Virus record (IMG/VR): IMGVR_UViG_3300002835_000507
Span: 1-37,005 of that record
Direction: 5' to 3' (one strand)
DNA from: a virus
Length of the DNA stretch: 37,005 nucleotides
In this document: positions 6,438 to 14,879 of the stretch, one piece after another
Layout: each line of letters begins with the position of its first letter
Numbering within the stretch: position 1 is the first letter of the stretch
Translations under genes and position numbers: made by a program
The notes under the pieces: model-generated
What the model was told of the DNA's origin: nothing
What the model saw: only the letters and a program-made list of their open reading frames with translations
Database searches by the model: none

Positions 6438-6861
6438 GATCAATCGGTACAGATTAATGACCATTGACCTTGAATACAATCCAGGGATCGCGCGCCCATG
6501 GATGGATGAGAACCCCAACGGCGAATGGGTGCGGTGGGAGGATGTCAAGGACCTGATCGATCTCGCCCGCGATGCGGTAACGCTCAAGGTGTTTCAGGAG
6601 TTTGAGAGGGACAACAATGACCAGACGCCCCATGACGCATACTGCACCCTGCTAGCGTTGGTTTTGTCTGGGTGTTGTCAGCAGCCAGAAATGACCACAC
6701 AACACGCCATAGCAACAGAGGAGCGCATTAGCCCAACTATCACTCGTTTTGAGAACAGCGAGGCGGTCTGCTATGTTTACAGCAACCACAATGCAGGTGG
6801 TCTAAGTTGCAATTGGAAGCCTAACTCGGCACCACAATCCTCACTGAACCAGGCAGAATAG
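6430..6861 (+). CDS. Probable fusion: WVRW-motif protein plus small lipoprotein-like domain
   Basis: The first 60 residues carry NGEWVRWEDVKDLIDLA, as in 5890-6204. From about residue 70 the frame reads CTLLALVLSGCC, a near-perfect lipoprotein signal core and lipobox, followed by a Cys-containing domain (SEAVCYVYS and LSCNWKPN) that would suit a periplasmic lipoprotein. A lipobox in mid-protein is anomalous. One extra C in the CCCC run at 6628-6631 would end the first gene at QTPP-stop and put ATG 6617 (MTRRPHDAYC then the lipobox) in frame, preceded by GAGAGGG six bases away. This is probably two overlapping genes merged by a one-base deletion or sequencing error. Confidence 0.65.
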   Translation: MTEINRYRLMTIDLEYNPGIARPWMDENPNGEWVRWEDVKDLIDLARDAVTLKVFQEFERDNNDQTPHDAYCTLLALVLSGCCQQPEMTTQHAIATEERISPTITRFENSEAVCYVYSNHNAGGLSCNWKPNSAPQSSLNQAE

Positions 6862-6909
6862 ACATCGGAAGTCCTTCGAGAATTGACTCCTCGATAACCT
6901 CCTCGAGGG

Positions 6910-7260
6910 TCATGTGTGCGGAGCTGGTTCTGTGCCAGCAAAAAGCCTACCAGCGCAACCATACCCACCAGGGGCTAAAAACACCAAAGCCTCTTCTGGC
7001 AATTGGCCTGCTACATTGACAAAGTAGCCGATTGCCCTCGTGGGGGGCTCTATTTCATTGCCATCGGAGTCATATTGTCCGGGCGCTGTTACAGGGTCTT
7101 GACCGATGTCATCAATAGCCCAACCGTACCAAGTGCCATCGGTTCGCTGTGACTGCCCACTAACCCTTAAAATATCGTTGTCGACATCCCAAAAACCAAG
7201 AGCGATTGCGGACGCCCTAGCTGTTGTGAAGTTTGGAAATTGCAGAGTAAAAAACCCCAT
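6910..7260 (-). CDS. Tail-associated hypothetical protein (116 aa)
   Basis: Begins MGFFTLQFPNF, with a Trp/Gly/Asp-rich middle (GTWYGWAIDDIG) and a C-terminal GGYGCAGRLFAG. It is the last gene of the leftward virion cluster, 9 bp downstream of a receptor-binding-type protein. Small genes here often encode fibre tips or fibre chaperones; that is inference from position only. It is convergent with the plus-strand cassette ending at 6861. Confidence 0.7.
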   Translation of the reverse strand: MGFFTLQFPNFTTARASAIALGFWDVDNDILRVSGQSQRTDGTWYGWAIDDIGQDPVTAPGQYDSDGNEIEPPTRAIGYFVNVAGQLPEEALVFLAPGGYGCAGRLFAGTEPAPHT

Positions 7261-7269
7261 GTTACCTGC

Positions 7270-8580
7270 CTATGGTGCCGAAATTTGTTGCAATATCGAA
7301 TTGTCAAGACGCCTAGGCCAAAATTCGATCCGCCTAATTGGGGCGTTGATGGTGGAGTTTCCCCCGCTCGTTGACATGCCAATAGTCATCTGCGTCGGCG
7401 TTGGTATTGTGCATGTTGCGTCAGAGCTAACAGCCCCACCATTGACCGAAGATGCAGTATCGTTCGTTTTGTAGCCTACCGCGATTTTTGCAATGCTAAC
7501 TGGTGCCGCTACTGTCTGCACAAAGTTGGTCTGTATCACGTTGTCGTCTTGCATGAGCGTTTGAATTGTCGTCGTTCCATTAAAGCCACAAAACAACCTT
7601 TCGGCTTCGGTCGTGTTGTTAACCTCAAAAAGCCGCCTAGCGGCTCCGCCAATAGGTGATATTGCGTTAAACGCCTCGCCGTAAAAAACACCCTCATCCT
7701 GCCGGTACCAGCGTGAAAAGTTTGCACCAGTTATAGAAACTGCATCGGCGGCCCTGGTTATGGTCGTGCCCGCCGTTGGTATGTAACTGGTTACAAACGA
7801 ACCGGCCTCAAGTTGCGCGCCCCAGGCGAACAGGCCGGAAGTGCCATCGCCTTGATAAATCTGGCCCCCATCCCCTGTCGCTGGGCGAACCTGTAGACCA
7901 GCAGCGCCAGTTGATGCTGCGGTCATGCTGCATGAGATCCTGAACCAGCCATCAGGGAACCGCTGAACAACGATGTTCGACGGGGATCCGACGCTACTGC
8001 CTACCGCTCCGGTTGCTAGGTTGACGTAAAATGCAGTCGTTCCAAACGGCGTACCAGAACCAAAAAGCGCAACCCATGTGCGCTCTGCAGCTTTAACAAA
8101 AACGGACAACGTGTAGCTTACGCCACTGGTGACCGAAGCAGTTTCGTTCGCTGCAATGTGGGCTCCGTTGGCTGTATTTTCAACAAACTTATCTGCTGTC
8201 GTCGCTCCATTCGGCGCAACTGTTGCGTTAGCAGTTACAGAGCCGTTAATCTTGATCCAGCTCGCACTATCAAACTCTTCACTTCTAAGAGCTAAATTTG
8301 TTCTCTGTTCTTCGACTAGAAGCCCTAGACTTTCGAGCGTCACCGGATCATGGGTAAATCTTGCAACGTTAGAGCCGACAGTTTCAACCAGTCCAGCAGC
8401 GTTGACCACTGTGGCGTCACTAGGTCGTGTGGCTGTGATCAGGTTCTGGCCGCTGATCGTGTCGATTAAAGTTCTGTTTTTGGCAAACTGCAGCGAAAGC
8501 GATGGCACACTCCGTGCGCGACGCCACAACTGGTCGCGGACAAAAGGGGGCGTAAGCGCTACTCTAACGCTCGGTATCAT
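7270..8580 (-). CDS. Tail protein with lectin/CBM-like domains (receptor binding)
   Basis: A 436-residue beta-rich protein. Residues about 100-280 resemble the carbohydrate-binding jelly-roll seen in phage tail proteins: an SGVSYTLSVFVKA strand, PDGWFRISCS, and the family-typical LFAWGAQLEAGSFVTSYIPT followed by RAAD. The C-terminal 130 residues look like a second concanavalin/LamG-like sandwich. It is likely part of the tail tip and probably binds host surface glycan. Its start overlaps the previous stop as TAATG. Confidence 0.8.
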   Translation of the reverse strand: MIPSVRVALTPPFVRDQLWRRARSVPSLSLQFAKNRTLIDTISGQNLITATRPSDATVVNAAGLVETVGSNVARFTHDPVTLESLGLLVEEQRTNLALRSEEFDSASWIKINGSVTANATVAPNGATTADKFVENTANGAHIAANETASVTSGVSYTLSVFVKAAERTWVALFGSGTPFGTTAFYVNLATGAVGSSVGSPSNIVVQRFPDGWFRISCSMTAASTGAAGLQVRPATGDGGQIYQGDGTSGLFAWGAQLEAGSFVTSYIPTAGTTITRAADAVSITGANFSRWYRQDEGVFYGEAFNAISPIGGAARRLFEVNNTTEAERLFCGFNGTTTIQTLMQDDNVIQTNFVQTVAAPVSIAKIAVGYKTNDTASSVNGGAVSSDATCTIPTPTQMTIGMSTSGGNSTINAPIRRIEFWPRRLDNSILQQISAP

Positions 8581-9212
8581 TAGCCTAGCTCCACACTGCG
8601 CAAAATGAGCTGGTAAGCCGTGCCGCTTGCAGGTGTGTAGCCTCCAATAGTTTGCAGCACGCCAAAGAGATTTGCTGTGGTCAAACCTAGATGTTTGCCA
8701 ATGTAATCCGATGTTGCGTACAAAAACCCACCCCCAACCGCCGAAATGCTGAGCTCAATAAAGCCCCTATAGTTGGTTCTGTCGGCCGAGTTGGCAGAGA
8801 AGGCCGCATTGTCGAGGATCGCTGTAGGGCTTGCCATGTACAGGTGCAGTCTAAACGAGGTCATGCCTGAGAGTATTGATGTGTCGGCAATGGTCAGGTC
8901 AGCAGAGGTGAGCTGAATCTGGCCTCCCGATCGTCCAATGTTGGCAAACGTGTGGATAGCAGACCCTGCGTTGGCAGGTGTCACAAGGTCAGCAGCACCA
9001 ACCACATCAAGGGCCGTATAGGCCGTCGTGTTGGATGGCCTGTTAAAGCTCACTGTGGAGACGTAGGCCCCGCCGATTACTGGCAGCTTGGTACCAACAA
9101 GGGTCGGCAGTTGTGTGCTGCTTACAGAGACAGCACTTTGGTCACTTGCGATCACGACAGGCATACTCTCTGCCATCGTCTGTTGCGCCCGTATGAATCC
9201 CGTCGTGCTCAC
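8580..9212 (-). CDS. Tail/virion structural protein (210 aa)
   Basis: Starts at GTG 9212 with GGGGGAG six bases upstream. The N-terminus carries MPVVIASDQSAVSVS, a stretch familiar from phage structural proteins of unknown role, then a beta-rich domain with FIELSISAVGGGFLYATSDY. It lies between the tail fibre and the lectin-like protein and is coupled to the latter, so a tail-tip or adhesin-adaptor role is likely. Confidence 0.75.
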   Translation of the reverse strand: MSTTGFIRAQQTMAESMPVVIASDQSAVSVSSTQLPTLVGTKLPVIGGAYVSTVSFNRPSNTTAYTALDVVGAADLVTPANAGSAIHTFANIGRSGGQIQLTSADLTIADTSILSGMTSFRLHLYMASPTAILDNAAFSANSADRTNYRGFIELSISAVGGGFLYATSDYIGKHLGLTTANLFGVLQTIGGYTPASGTAYQLILRSVELG

Positions 9213-9215
9213 AAT

Positions 9216-9380
9216 TCACTCCCCCTTGTCGTCTGGTGTATTGTTGCTTGTTGTCTGTGGTTTTGGCAAGAGCCCTTTGATGACCTTGAGCGCCTCTTGC
9301 AAGGTGTAGTGCTGCTGCAGGGTGCACTGTGCGTTGGCAGCAACTTGGCTGAGGATTTCGAAGGCTTGTTCTGGTGTCAT
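9216..9380 (-). CDS. Small helical protein (54 aa)
   Basis: Reads MTPEQAFEILSQVAANAQ through to a DDKGE C-terminus. GGAG lies 7 bases before ATG 9380 and the stop lies 3 bases before the next start. Two predicted helices with heptad-like hydrophobic spacing are joined by a Gln/His turn. Tiny helical proteins of this kind are common beside phage fibre genes, but the role is unknown. Confidence 0.68.
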   Translation of the reverse strand: MTPEQAFEILSQVAANAQCTLQQHYTLQEALKVIKGLLPKPQTTSNNTPDDKGE

Positions 9381-9393
9381 GTGTAGGCTCCTT

Positions 9394-9492
9394 TTATGGG
9401 TTAGCCCTGGGATTGTACCGCACCTTGTGAGAGGCGCAAGACAGCAAGATGCTGATGTCTTCCGTGGTCACTTGTTCAGTAAGAACACCCAT
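9394..9492 (-). CDS. Tiny ORF coupled to the tail fibre (32 aa)
   Basis: Starts at ATG 9492, overlapping the fibre stop as TGATG, and ends at TAA just before the AAAAGGAG site of the next gene. The product begins MGVLTEQVTTEDISILLS. The exact packing between two genes favours real translation, but no function can be given. Confidence 0.45.
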   Translation of the reverse strand: MGVLTEQVTTEDISILLSCASHKVRYNPRANP

Positions 9493-11837
9493 CATTTCAC
9501 CTCGTATTGGAAATTGACAAAAATATCATGGGCCGATGTGCTTGAGGAGTTCCAAATTATTTCAACATCATCGGTCGCCGTAACGGCTTGCACAAAAGCA
9601 GGGTTACTATTTATCGTGGCCGTCCCTCTGTAGAATATGCCGCTACCACATGCATCGGTCTGAAGTGTAAAGTTCGATGCAATCGGTATGCTGATCCTGA
9701 TTCTTGATAGGGTGGGCGCCCCCGCTGTTGTTGTTGTGCCGTTTACCCTAGCTGCGACCGTGACGATGTTCCCCACCCTAGAATACTGCGATACTTGTGC
9801 CGTTCCTTTGTTGCCGCTAGTAACGTTGGTTACCTCCGTCACAGTAGGCGTATAAGTCCCACTCGTCACATTCCCCGCGCCGATGTTGTGGATTTGAGTA
9901 AATGAAACCGCCCCAAGTCCAGTAACGTCCACAAGTCGGGTTTTCCCCGCAAGTGTTCGTTGCCACAATATAAAACCGTTGTCGCCAGCCCCTGTCGTCG
10001 TGTTGTATATTGCGACATCTCGCCGACCGGAAACGCTATTGCCTCCGAAAGCAATGTTCCAATCCGATCCAGAGTCTGCTGGATCCGATCCTGAGTTGTT
10101 GCCGAGTCTCAGTGTTTGAAAAATCCCTGAAGGATTTGCAGATGGCCCAGCAGTCACGGCCCCCGCATCTGTCTGGCTGAAAATCTCAGTGCCGCTCGTG
10201 TTGTCAACAGCCCATCCCGATGTGCCGCCGCGCTTGCGAAGCACGTTCGATGCAACCCAAATGGAGTTGTTAGCGGCAACACCGCCCGACCATGCTGTGG
10301 CCACAGAAAATGTTTGTATAGCGGTCCAGGTCTGAGCAAGTCCAAGAGCTGCTAGCGTGTGTGTGCCCGCTGGGAATGTGCTGTTGGATATGGCTGTCGT
10401 TGTCAGTGTGTGGGCAAAGTTGCCAGCCTTTACGATGCTACCAAGCGACGTAAACGATATGGTTGACGGCATGGTCACGGTGCCGCTAAAGGTCTTGTTT
10501 CCGGTGAAGGTCTCAACACCGCCTAGTGTGGCCAGTGTGCCTGTGGTCGGTAGCGTGACGTTTGTCGTTCCTGTTGTGGTCAAGGTGAGACCGTGAGCCC
10601 CTGACCTTGCGAAGGTGTTGGCCCCTACCGTGATTGACGCTGGTATGGTGAGGGCTCCGCTGAAAGTCTTGTCGCCCGTGAATGTCTGGGTCGTGCTCAA
10701 ACGACCAACATCAGATCCAAGGAATCCGCTGTCTTTGATGGCCTTGCCCGATGTGCCGTCGAACAGCACCACTCTGTTGTCAACAGATGAGGCGGGTCCA
10801 ACGACGTCACCAGTACCCGACACCGTTGCGTATTCAAGAGCTGTGGCCCCTGCGTTGACACGCAAGACTTGCAGTCCTGTACCAAGTGCCGTGAGGCCTG
10901 TGCCGCCCCTAGCTACTGTCAGCGTGCCCGTGGTGCCTCCTACAATGGGCAGCCCTGTGCAGTTGGTCAGCGTGCCGCTATTCGGAGTCCCAAGGACTGG
11001 GGTTACTAGGGTCGGAGTGTTGGCAAACACCAAGGCACCTGATCCAGTCTCGTCGGTCACTGCCGAGGCAAGGTTTGCCGATGACGGTGTGGCTAGAAAT
11101 GTCGCGATTCCGGTCCCAAGGCCAGCGATACCAGTCGAAACTGGCAGGCCCGTGCAGTTGGTCAGCGTCCCTGAGGCCGGGGTTCCGAGCACCGGCGTTA
11201 CTAGGGTCGGGCTGGTCGCAAATACGAGGGACCCTGTGCCAGTTTCGTTCGTGACCGCTGCAAGCAAATTTGCGCTCGATGGCGTTGCTAGGAATGTCGC
11301 GACACCTGTTCCTAGGCCAGAGATGCCAGTGCTCACAGGCAGCCCTGTGCAGTTGGTCAAGGTTCCCGATGTTGGTGTGCCTAGAGCTCCGCTTTGAAAT
11401 AGCAGGGCACCTGTCCCTGACTCGTCCGTGATAGCAGCCCTGAGGTTGGCGCTTGATGGCGTTGTCAGGAATGTCTGGATACCTGTTGCTGCTGAGGACA
11501 GCACTGGAACACTGTCATAGGTCAGCAAGTTGCTAGCGTTGACAGAAAGGGAGAGGTTGCCTGTGTTGGCTGCGTTGCGCCAAACAACGCCCTCTGTGTT
11601 GCCTAGTCTGAATATGCCAGATGTTGCTGGGGTGCTCCTAGAGGCAAAGCTAAGGGCTGCTAGCCCAAAACTTGGTCCAAAGTCTGCACCTGCTGTTAAT
11701 GTAAAGGCCCCGCCTGCCTTAGTGAGGACACCGGTAGGGAGGGCAACAAGGAAAGAGGACAAAGACGGACCCCAACCCGAATCCCCCGTTGCTGGGATGC
11801 TGAAAGAGACTCCGTTAAGCGTTACGTTAGTCGCCAT
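9492..11837 (-). CDS. Tail fibre with tandem 65-residue repeats
   Basis: A 781-residue fibre. The N-terminus (MATNVTLNGVSFSIPATGDSG) is of the type that anchors fibres to the tail. Residues about 120-300 hold three tandem units containing FLATPSSANL, ETGTG and GTLTNCTGLP. A second repeat class follows (TFTGDKTFSG and TFTGNKTFSG, each followed by a TTGTLATL-like stretch), then a C-terminal beta domain of about 130 residues, probably the receptor-binding tip. The site AGAGGAGG precedes ATG 11837. Repeats of this kind form trimeric shafts and recombine easily, changing fibre length. Confidence 0.88.
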   Translation of the reverse strand: MATNVTLNGVSFSIPATGDSGWGPSLSSFLVALPTGVLTKAGGAFTLTAGADFGPSFGLAALSFASRSTPATSGIFRLGNTEGVVWRNAANTGNLSLSVNASNLLTYDSVPVLSSAATGIQTFLTTPSSANLRAAITDESGTGALLFQSGALGTPTSGTLTNCTGLPVSTGISGLGTGVATFLATPSSANLLAAVTNETGTGSLVFATSPTLVTPVLGTPASGTLTNCTGLPVSTGIAGLGTGIATFLATPSSANLASAVTDETGSGALVFANTPTLVTPVLGTPNSGTLTNCTGLPIVGGTTGTLTVARGGTGLTALGTGLQVLRVNAGATALEYATVSGTGDVVGPASSVDNRVVLFDGTSGKAIKDSGFLGSDVGRLSTTQTFTGDKTFSGALTIPASITVGANTFARSGAHGLTLTTTGTTNVTLPTTGTLATLGGVETFTGNKTFSGTVTMPSTISFTSLGSIVKAGNFAHTLTTTAISNSTFPAGTHTLAALGLAQTWTAIQTFSVATAWSGGVAANNSIWVASNVLRKRGGTSGWAVDNTSGTEIFSQTDAGAVTAGPSANPSGIFQTLRLGNNSGSDPADSGSDWNIAFGGNSVSGRRDVAIYNTTTGAGDNGFILWQRTLAGKTRLVDVTGLGAVSFTQIHNIGAGNVTSGTYTPTVTEVTNVTSGNKGTAQVSQYSRVGNIVTVAARVNGTTTTAGAPTLSRIRISIPIASNFTLQTDACGSGIFYRGTATINSNPAFVQAVTATDDVEIIWNSSSTSAHDIFVNFQYEVK
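10957..11541 (-). repeat. Tandem 195-bp repeats inside the tail fibre gene
   Basis: GTGCAGTTGGTCA recurs at 10957, 11152 and 11347, exactly 195 bp (65 codons) apart, with similar flanking sequence. The protein-level units are 59, 65 and about 58 residues, and the N-terminal one lacks a short PTLVTP-type insertion. Synonymous differences between copies show the duplication is not recent. Confidence 0.85.
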
Positions 11838-11853
11838 GGGGTGCCGCCTCCTC

Positions 11854-12399
11854 TTAGATGCCTAGCGAGTATACCACAGCCGCGTCGTTTCCACCGCCTG
11901 TGCCACCAGCCAAAAAGGCACCGCTTGCGGTGATGCTCGTGCCCGTCTCGCTGATGGGGATCAGGTTGCCGATGAGACCTGGCACCTTGCTTGTGACCGT
12001 GACCACAGCAGCAGCGCTAGTTGCCTCTACAACAAGGCCAAGGACCGAATGGGCGTTGATGACAGCAGCAAGGCTCGCAGCGTCCTGTGTGTTGGTGCCA
12101 GCTTGGGACCACTCGTTTTCGTTAGCTGGTGAGGCTTTGGCGGTCAGCGTCACGCCACCAATAACCACGGTGTCGTCTGCAGGCACAGAGGACAGAGTGA
12201 ATGTTCCAGATGCAGCAACAGGGTTGCCAGCACCTGTGCGGACAGACACCGAGGCGGACTTGGTGCCGATAGCAAGCTCTTTGAAGTAACCAGCAAGGGC
12301 AATGGCCTCCTCTTTTGGCTCCCCTGCAGTCTTCTTGAGAGTCTGTTGGAGGTAGGCTTGTGTCTCTTCGGCGTTGATGACGATAGCAAGAGTCGACAT
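11854..12399 (-). CDS. Capsid decoration-like / virion structural protein (181 aa)
   Basis: Starts at ATG 12399 with AAGGAG 7 bases upstream. After a helical N-terminus, residues 60-175 form a beta-rich domain with TVVIGGVTLTAKASP, SLAAVINAHS and KVPGLIGNLIPIS, a pattern seen in phage structural proteins encoded just downstream of the major capsid gene. A decoration role is inferred from position. Hairpins between this gene and the capsid gene may set their expression ratio. Confidence 0.72.
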   Translation of the reverse strand: MSTLAIVINAEETQAYLQQTLKKTAGEPKEEAIALAGYFKELAIGTKSASVSVRTGAGNPVAASGTFTLSSVPADDTVVIGGVTLTAKASPANENEWSQAGTNTQDAASLAAVINAHSVLGLVVEATSAAAVVTVTSKVPGLIGNLIPISETGTSITASGAFLAGGTGGGNDAAVVYSLGI

Positions 12400-12412
12400 T
12401 TGTTGTCTCCTT

Positions 12413-12477
12413 AAAAAGTAAGGCCCCAGGCACACATGCGCCTAGGGCAGCGTCAAGGGCTCCGTCCCTGGTGCCCT
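12413..12477 (-). terminator. Double hairpin between capsid and decoration genes (attenuator-like)
   Basis: On the leftward transcript a first hairpin pairs 12444-12449 with 12472-12477 (AGGGCA/TGCCCT). A second, alternative one pairs 12440-12447 with 12424-12431 (CCCTAGGC/GCCTGGGG type, one mismatch or bulge), followed a few bases later by a run of five Ts (12413-12417). The two share bases and cannot form fully together. Partial termination after the abundant capsid message is a reasonable guess. Confidence 0.5.
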
Positions 12478-12484
12478 AAACTCC

Positions 12485-13723
12485 TTAGCTGTTGGTGATG
12501 CCCGTGTAGAGCACGCACTTGGCAGGCTGAGGGATGAGCATCTGGTAGCTGTAGCGCCCAGTCATTTGGTAGGCTGCAACAGCTTCGAGGACCTCGAACA
12601 CTTCCCCGTCTTTGCCTGGCACACCGAAGGTGATGTCGGTAGCGCCAACCTTGCGGAGGGCAGCCTTTGGCATGAGGTAGGAGAAACCTTCCATGCAGTA
12701 GGGGTGTGCCACGATATCGATGGCACCAAACTGTGCATGGTAGGTGATGGCCTTTGAGCCAATCTCAGCCTTGGAAGCGCGGTAGCTTGAGTCCTGCGAA
12801 CGCAGAGCAGCCATATCGCTATTAAGGCCTTCCCATGTGGTTGGCGAGGTCAGCAGTACGCAGTCTTCGTCCAAACCGCCCTTACCAACGGCACGGGCAG
12901 CGCCTTTGAGGACCTTAGCCAAGGTCAGAGCTCCGCCAACAGCGTACTCGTTGCCCTTCCAGAGGCCGTAGGTGCTGTTGTTGATGCCGAACACCGTGCC
13001 GCTTTCGTCAAGCTGATAGTGCAGGCCATACTGACCGTTGGCGTAAGCACCCTTGAAGAAGTACACATCATTGGCAGCAAGAGCGGCAATGTCTGTGCTG
13101 TTGCCTGTTACGCGAACCGTCTTGGTGTCAAAGTTGACCTGGGAGATGACAAGGTCAGCGTTGGTGTTGACCAGAACACCAGCGGCACGAGCTTCGAGCT
13201 TAGCGCCTTCCATGCCTGCCCAGATACCAGGAGCCCAAGTTGCAGCAGTGAAGGTGATGTCTTCAATGGTTGCGCCGATGTTCGATGTGGATGCAGCAAC
13301 ACCGATACCAACAGCAGAGCGGCCATAAAGGCTGTCCACTTCGGCAACCTTCACAAGGCTCATTTTCATCTGGCCAGAGCGAAGAGCAACATGGTTGATG
13401 ACAGCCTTGTCACTCTTGGCCATGCGGTCAGCAGCTTCAATGGAGATACGGGATTTCAGGACCACAGGATTAGGGTCAATCTCGATCTCTTCATAAACGC
13501 CTGCAACGTCATCGTTGTAGCTGAAAGCTGTGCCGTCACCGAAGGTGATGCCAAGCTCATAGGACAGACACACGGGCCACAAGAATTTGCGACCAAGTTG
13601 GTCTGCACCCTTCAAAGGACCGGCGAGATCTTGAAGGATAGCAGAGTTGGGCTTGAGGTCATTGAGGGTATTTTTCTGGACATACTTAAACGCAGTTTCT
13701 AGAGACGCTTTGGTATTTGGCAT
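12485..13723 (-). CDS. Major capsid protein
   Basis: A 412-residue protein in the canonical place after terminase, portal and scaffold. Features fit a HK97-fold coat: a helical N-terminus, an extended YNDDVAGVYEEIEIDPNPVVLKSRISIE segment like an E-loop, a mixed central domain, and a C-terminal domain containing DIVAHPYCMEGFSYLMPKAAL. No domain signature names it outright, so the call rests on length, order and fold impression. CTAGGAG precedes ATG 13723, and a perfect TTGACA lies in the upstream gap, hinting at its own promoter. Confidence 0.85.
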   Translation of the reverse strand: MPNTKASLETAFKYVQKNTLNDLKPNSAILQDLAGPLKGADQLGRKFLWPVCLSYELGITFGDGTAFSYNDDVAGVYEEIEIDPNPVVLKSRISIEAADRMAKSDKAVINHVALRSGQMKMSLVKVAEVDSLYGRSAVGIGVAASTSNIGATIEDITFTAATWAPGIWAGMEGAKLEARAAGVLVNTNADLVISQVNFDTKTVRVTGNSTDIAALAANDVYFFKGAYANGQYGLHYQLDESGTVFGINNSTYGLWKGNEYAVGGALTLAKVLKGAARAVGKGGLDEDCVLLTSPTTWEGLNSDMAALRSQDSSYRASKAEIGSKAITYHAQFGAIDIVAHPYCMEGFSYLMPKAALRKVGATDITFGVPGKDGEVFEVLEAVAAYQMTGRYSYQMLIPQPAKCVLYTGITNS

Positions 13724-13831
13724 GAATAGGCTCCTAGTTGTAGTGATGTAAACAAGTAAACTCGTGTCAACTTGGATATCACTCTAGGATAGCCTAAGGC
13801 GTCCTTTGGCGAGTAAGTCCTTTCTGCCTAA

Positions 13832-13855
13832 CACTTTAGCACATGCGCTAAAGTG
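13832..13855 (-). terminator. Perfect hairpin at end of scaffold gene
   Basis: CACTTTAGC (13832-13840) and GCTAAAGTG (13847-13855) pair perfectly around a 6-base loop. The hairpin covers the scaffold stop codon and no T-run follows, so it is more likely an RNA stability or processing element, or a weak attenuator, than a strong terminator. It separates the scaffold message from the capsid message. Confidence 0.45.
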
Positions 13856-14879
13856 ACTCAAGCATCTGGTCAGGACTAGAAAAGCGCCGTCTAGGTTTTG
13901 GCTCTGATGGCTCCACTGCTTTTGCGCCTTGTGGCTGTGGTCTTTTGCTTGTGAGCTTGGCCACATCAGCCTTTCTAATCTTCTCGGCGATGTTGGGTCC
14001 TAGCATCTCAATGAGCTTGTCACCGTCAAGCTGTCCGTAAAGATCAGCCTGTGCCTGCTGCCAGTCTTTTTTGACCAGATGTGCCACATCTTGCGGTGTC
14101 ACATTGCTCATGCCCTGCTGCAGAGCTTGCCGCATGTACTGCGCCATGCGCGTGACAGCCCAATCACTTTTGGGGATACCACCAGCATTGAGGGCATCGA
14201 TAAACTGCCGCTCATAGTCCTGTCGGTACTTGTTCTTGAGCTCCTCGCGCTGCTTGGTCTCTTCTTGGGCTTTGCGCTCCTGCTCACCTCTACGGTAACG
14301 CTCGAGCTCTTCGCGCTCCTGCAAGCGAGCCCGCTCCTCTGCTGTCATCTGCTCAGATTGGATCTGCTCGAATATGAGCTCCTGGGCAGCTTCAAGCATC
14401 TTGTCCCTGAGGGCAGGGTGTCTGAGGATCTCGATGGGGTTGTCTTTGAGTGTGGCAACAAGCTGCTCAGCGGACTTTCTGATGTTGGCAGCCTCTTGGA
14501 ACTTACGCTCAGCGCCGAGACCCTTTTGTGCAATCTTGGTCAGTTGGTCAAGGCTTGTAACCTCAATCTCCTGATCGCCTAGTTTGAGCTTCACAGGCTC
14601 GAAGTCTGGCTTGGCTTTAGGTGCCTCAGCGTCTGTGTCCACATCCGCCGACTCAGCCTCAGACTCAGCCTCGGGCTCTGCTTCTGCCTTGGCCTTGCTC
14701 TTAGACTTCTTGCCACCTTCACGCCTGGCCTTGAAGTCCTCAAAGCTCTCACCGTCCATGGGCTCATCGGAGCTCACATCGGCATCTGCCACATTGGGTA
14801 ACACTCCTTCGTTTGGGGTGTCTGCTGCAGGGGCTGCATCAACTACGGGGGTAACGGTCACACTAGCGTCAACGGTCAT
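13848..14879 (-). CDS. Scaffolding protein
   Basis: A 343-residue, highly charged protein. Residues 1-90 are acidic and low in complexity (Asp, Glu, Ala). Residues about 170-230 form a long Glu/Arg/Gln coiled coil (RARLQEREELERYRRGEQ), and the C-terminus is basic (KPRRRF). Acidic, helical composition between portal and capsid is typical of phage scaffolds that guide procapsid assembly and leave or are cleaved. It is coupled to the portal by an ATGA overlap. Confidence 0.85.
   Translation of the reverse strand: MTVDASVTVTPVVDAAPAADTPNEGVLPNVADADVSSDEPMDGESFEDFKARREGGKKSKSKAKAEAEPEAESEAESADVDTDAEAPKAKPDFEPVKLKLGDQEIEVTSLDQLTKIAQKGLGAERKFQEAANIRKSAEQLVATLKDNPIEILRHPALRDKMLEAAQELIFEQIQSEQMTAEERARLQEREELERYRRGEQERKAQEETKQREELKNKYRQDYERQFIDALNAGGIPKSDWAVTRMAQYMRQALQQGMSNVTPQDVAHLVKKDWQQAQADLYGQLDGDKLIEMLGPNIAEKIRKADVAKLTSKRPQPQGAKAVEPSEPKPRRRFSSPDQMLESL

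Noticed and set aside
6862-6909. Bidirectional terminator between convergent genes at 6861 and 6910
   Set aside because: Only direct repeats of CTCCTCGA and weak pairing are seen, with no T-run.
10615-11397. Plus-strand open frame of 260 codons opposite the tail fibre
   Set aside because: It arises from the repeated fibre sequence read in antisense, is Val/Pro-rich and has no ribosome site.
13019-13702. Plus-strand open frame of 227 codons opposite the capsid gene
   Set aside because: Antisense shadow of a strongly coding region with no start signal.
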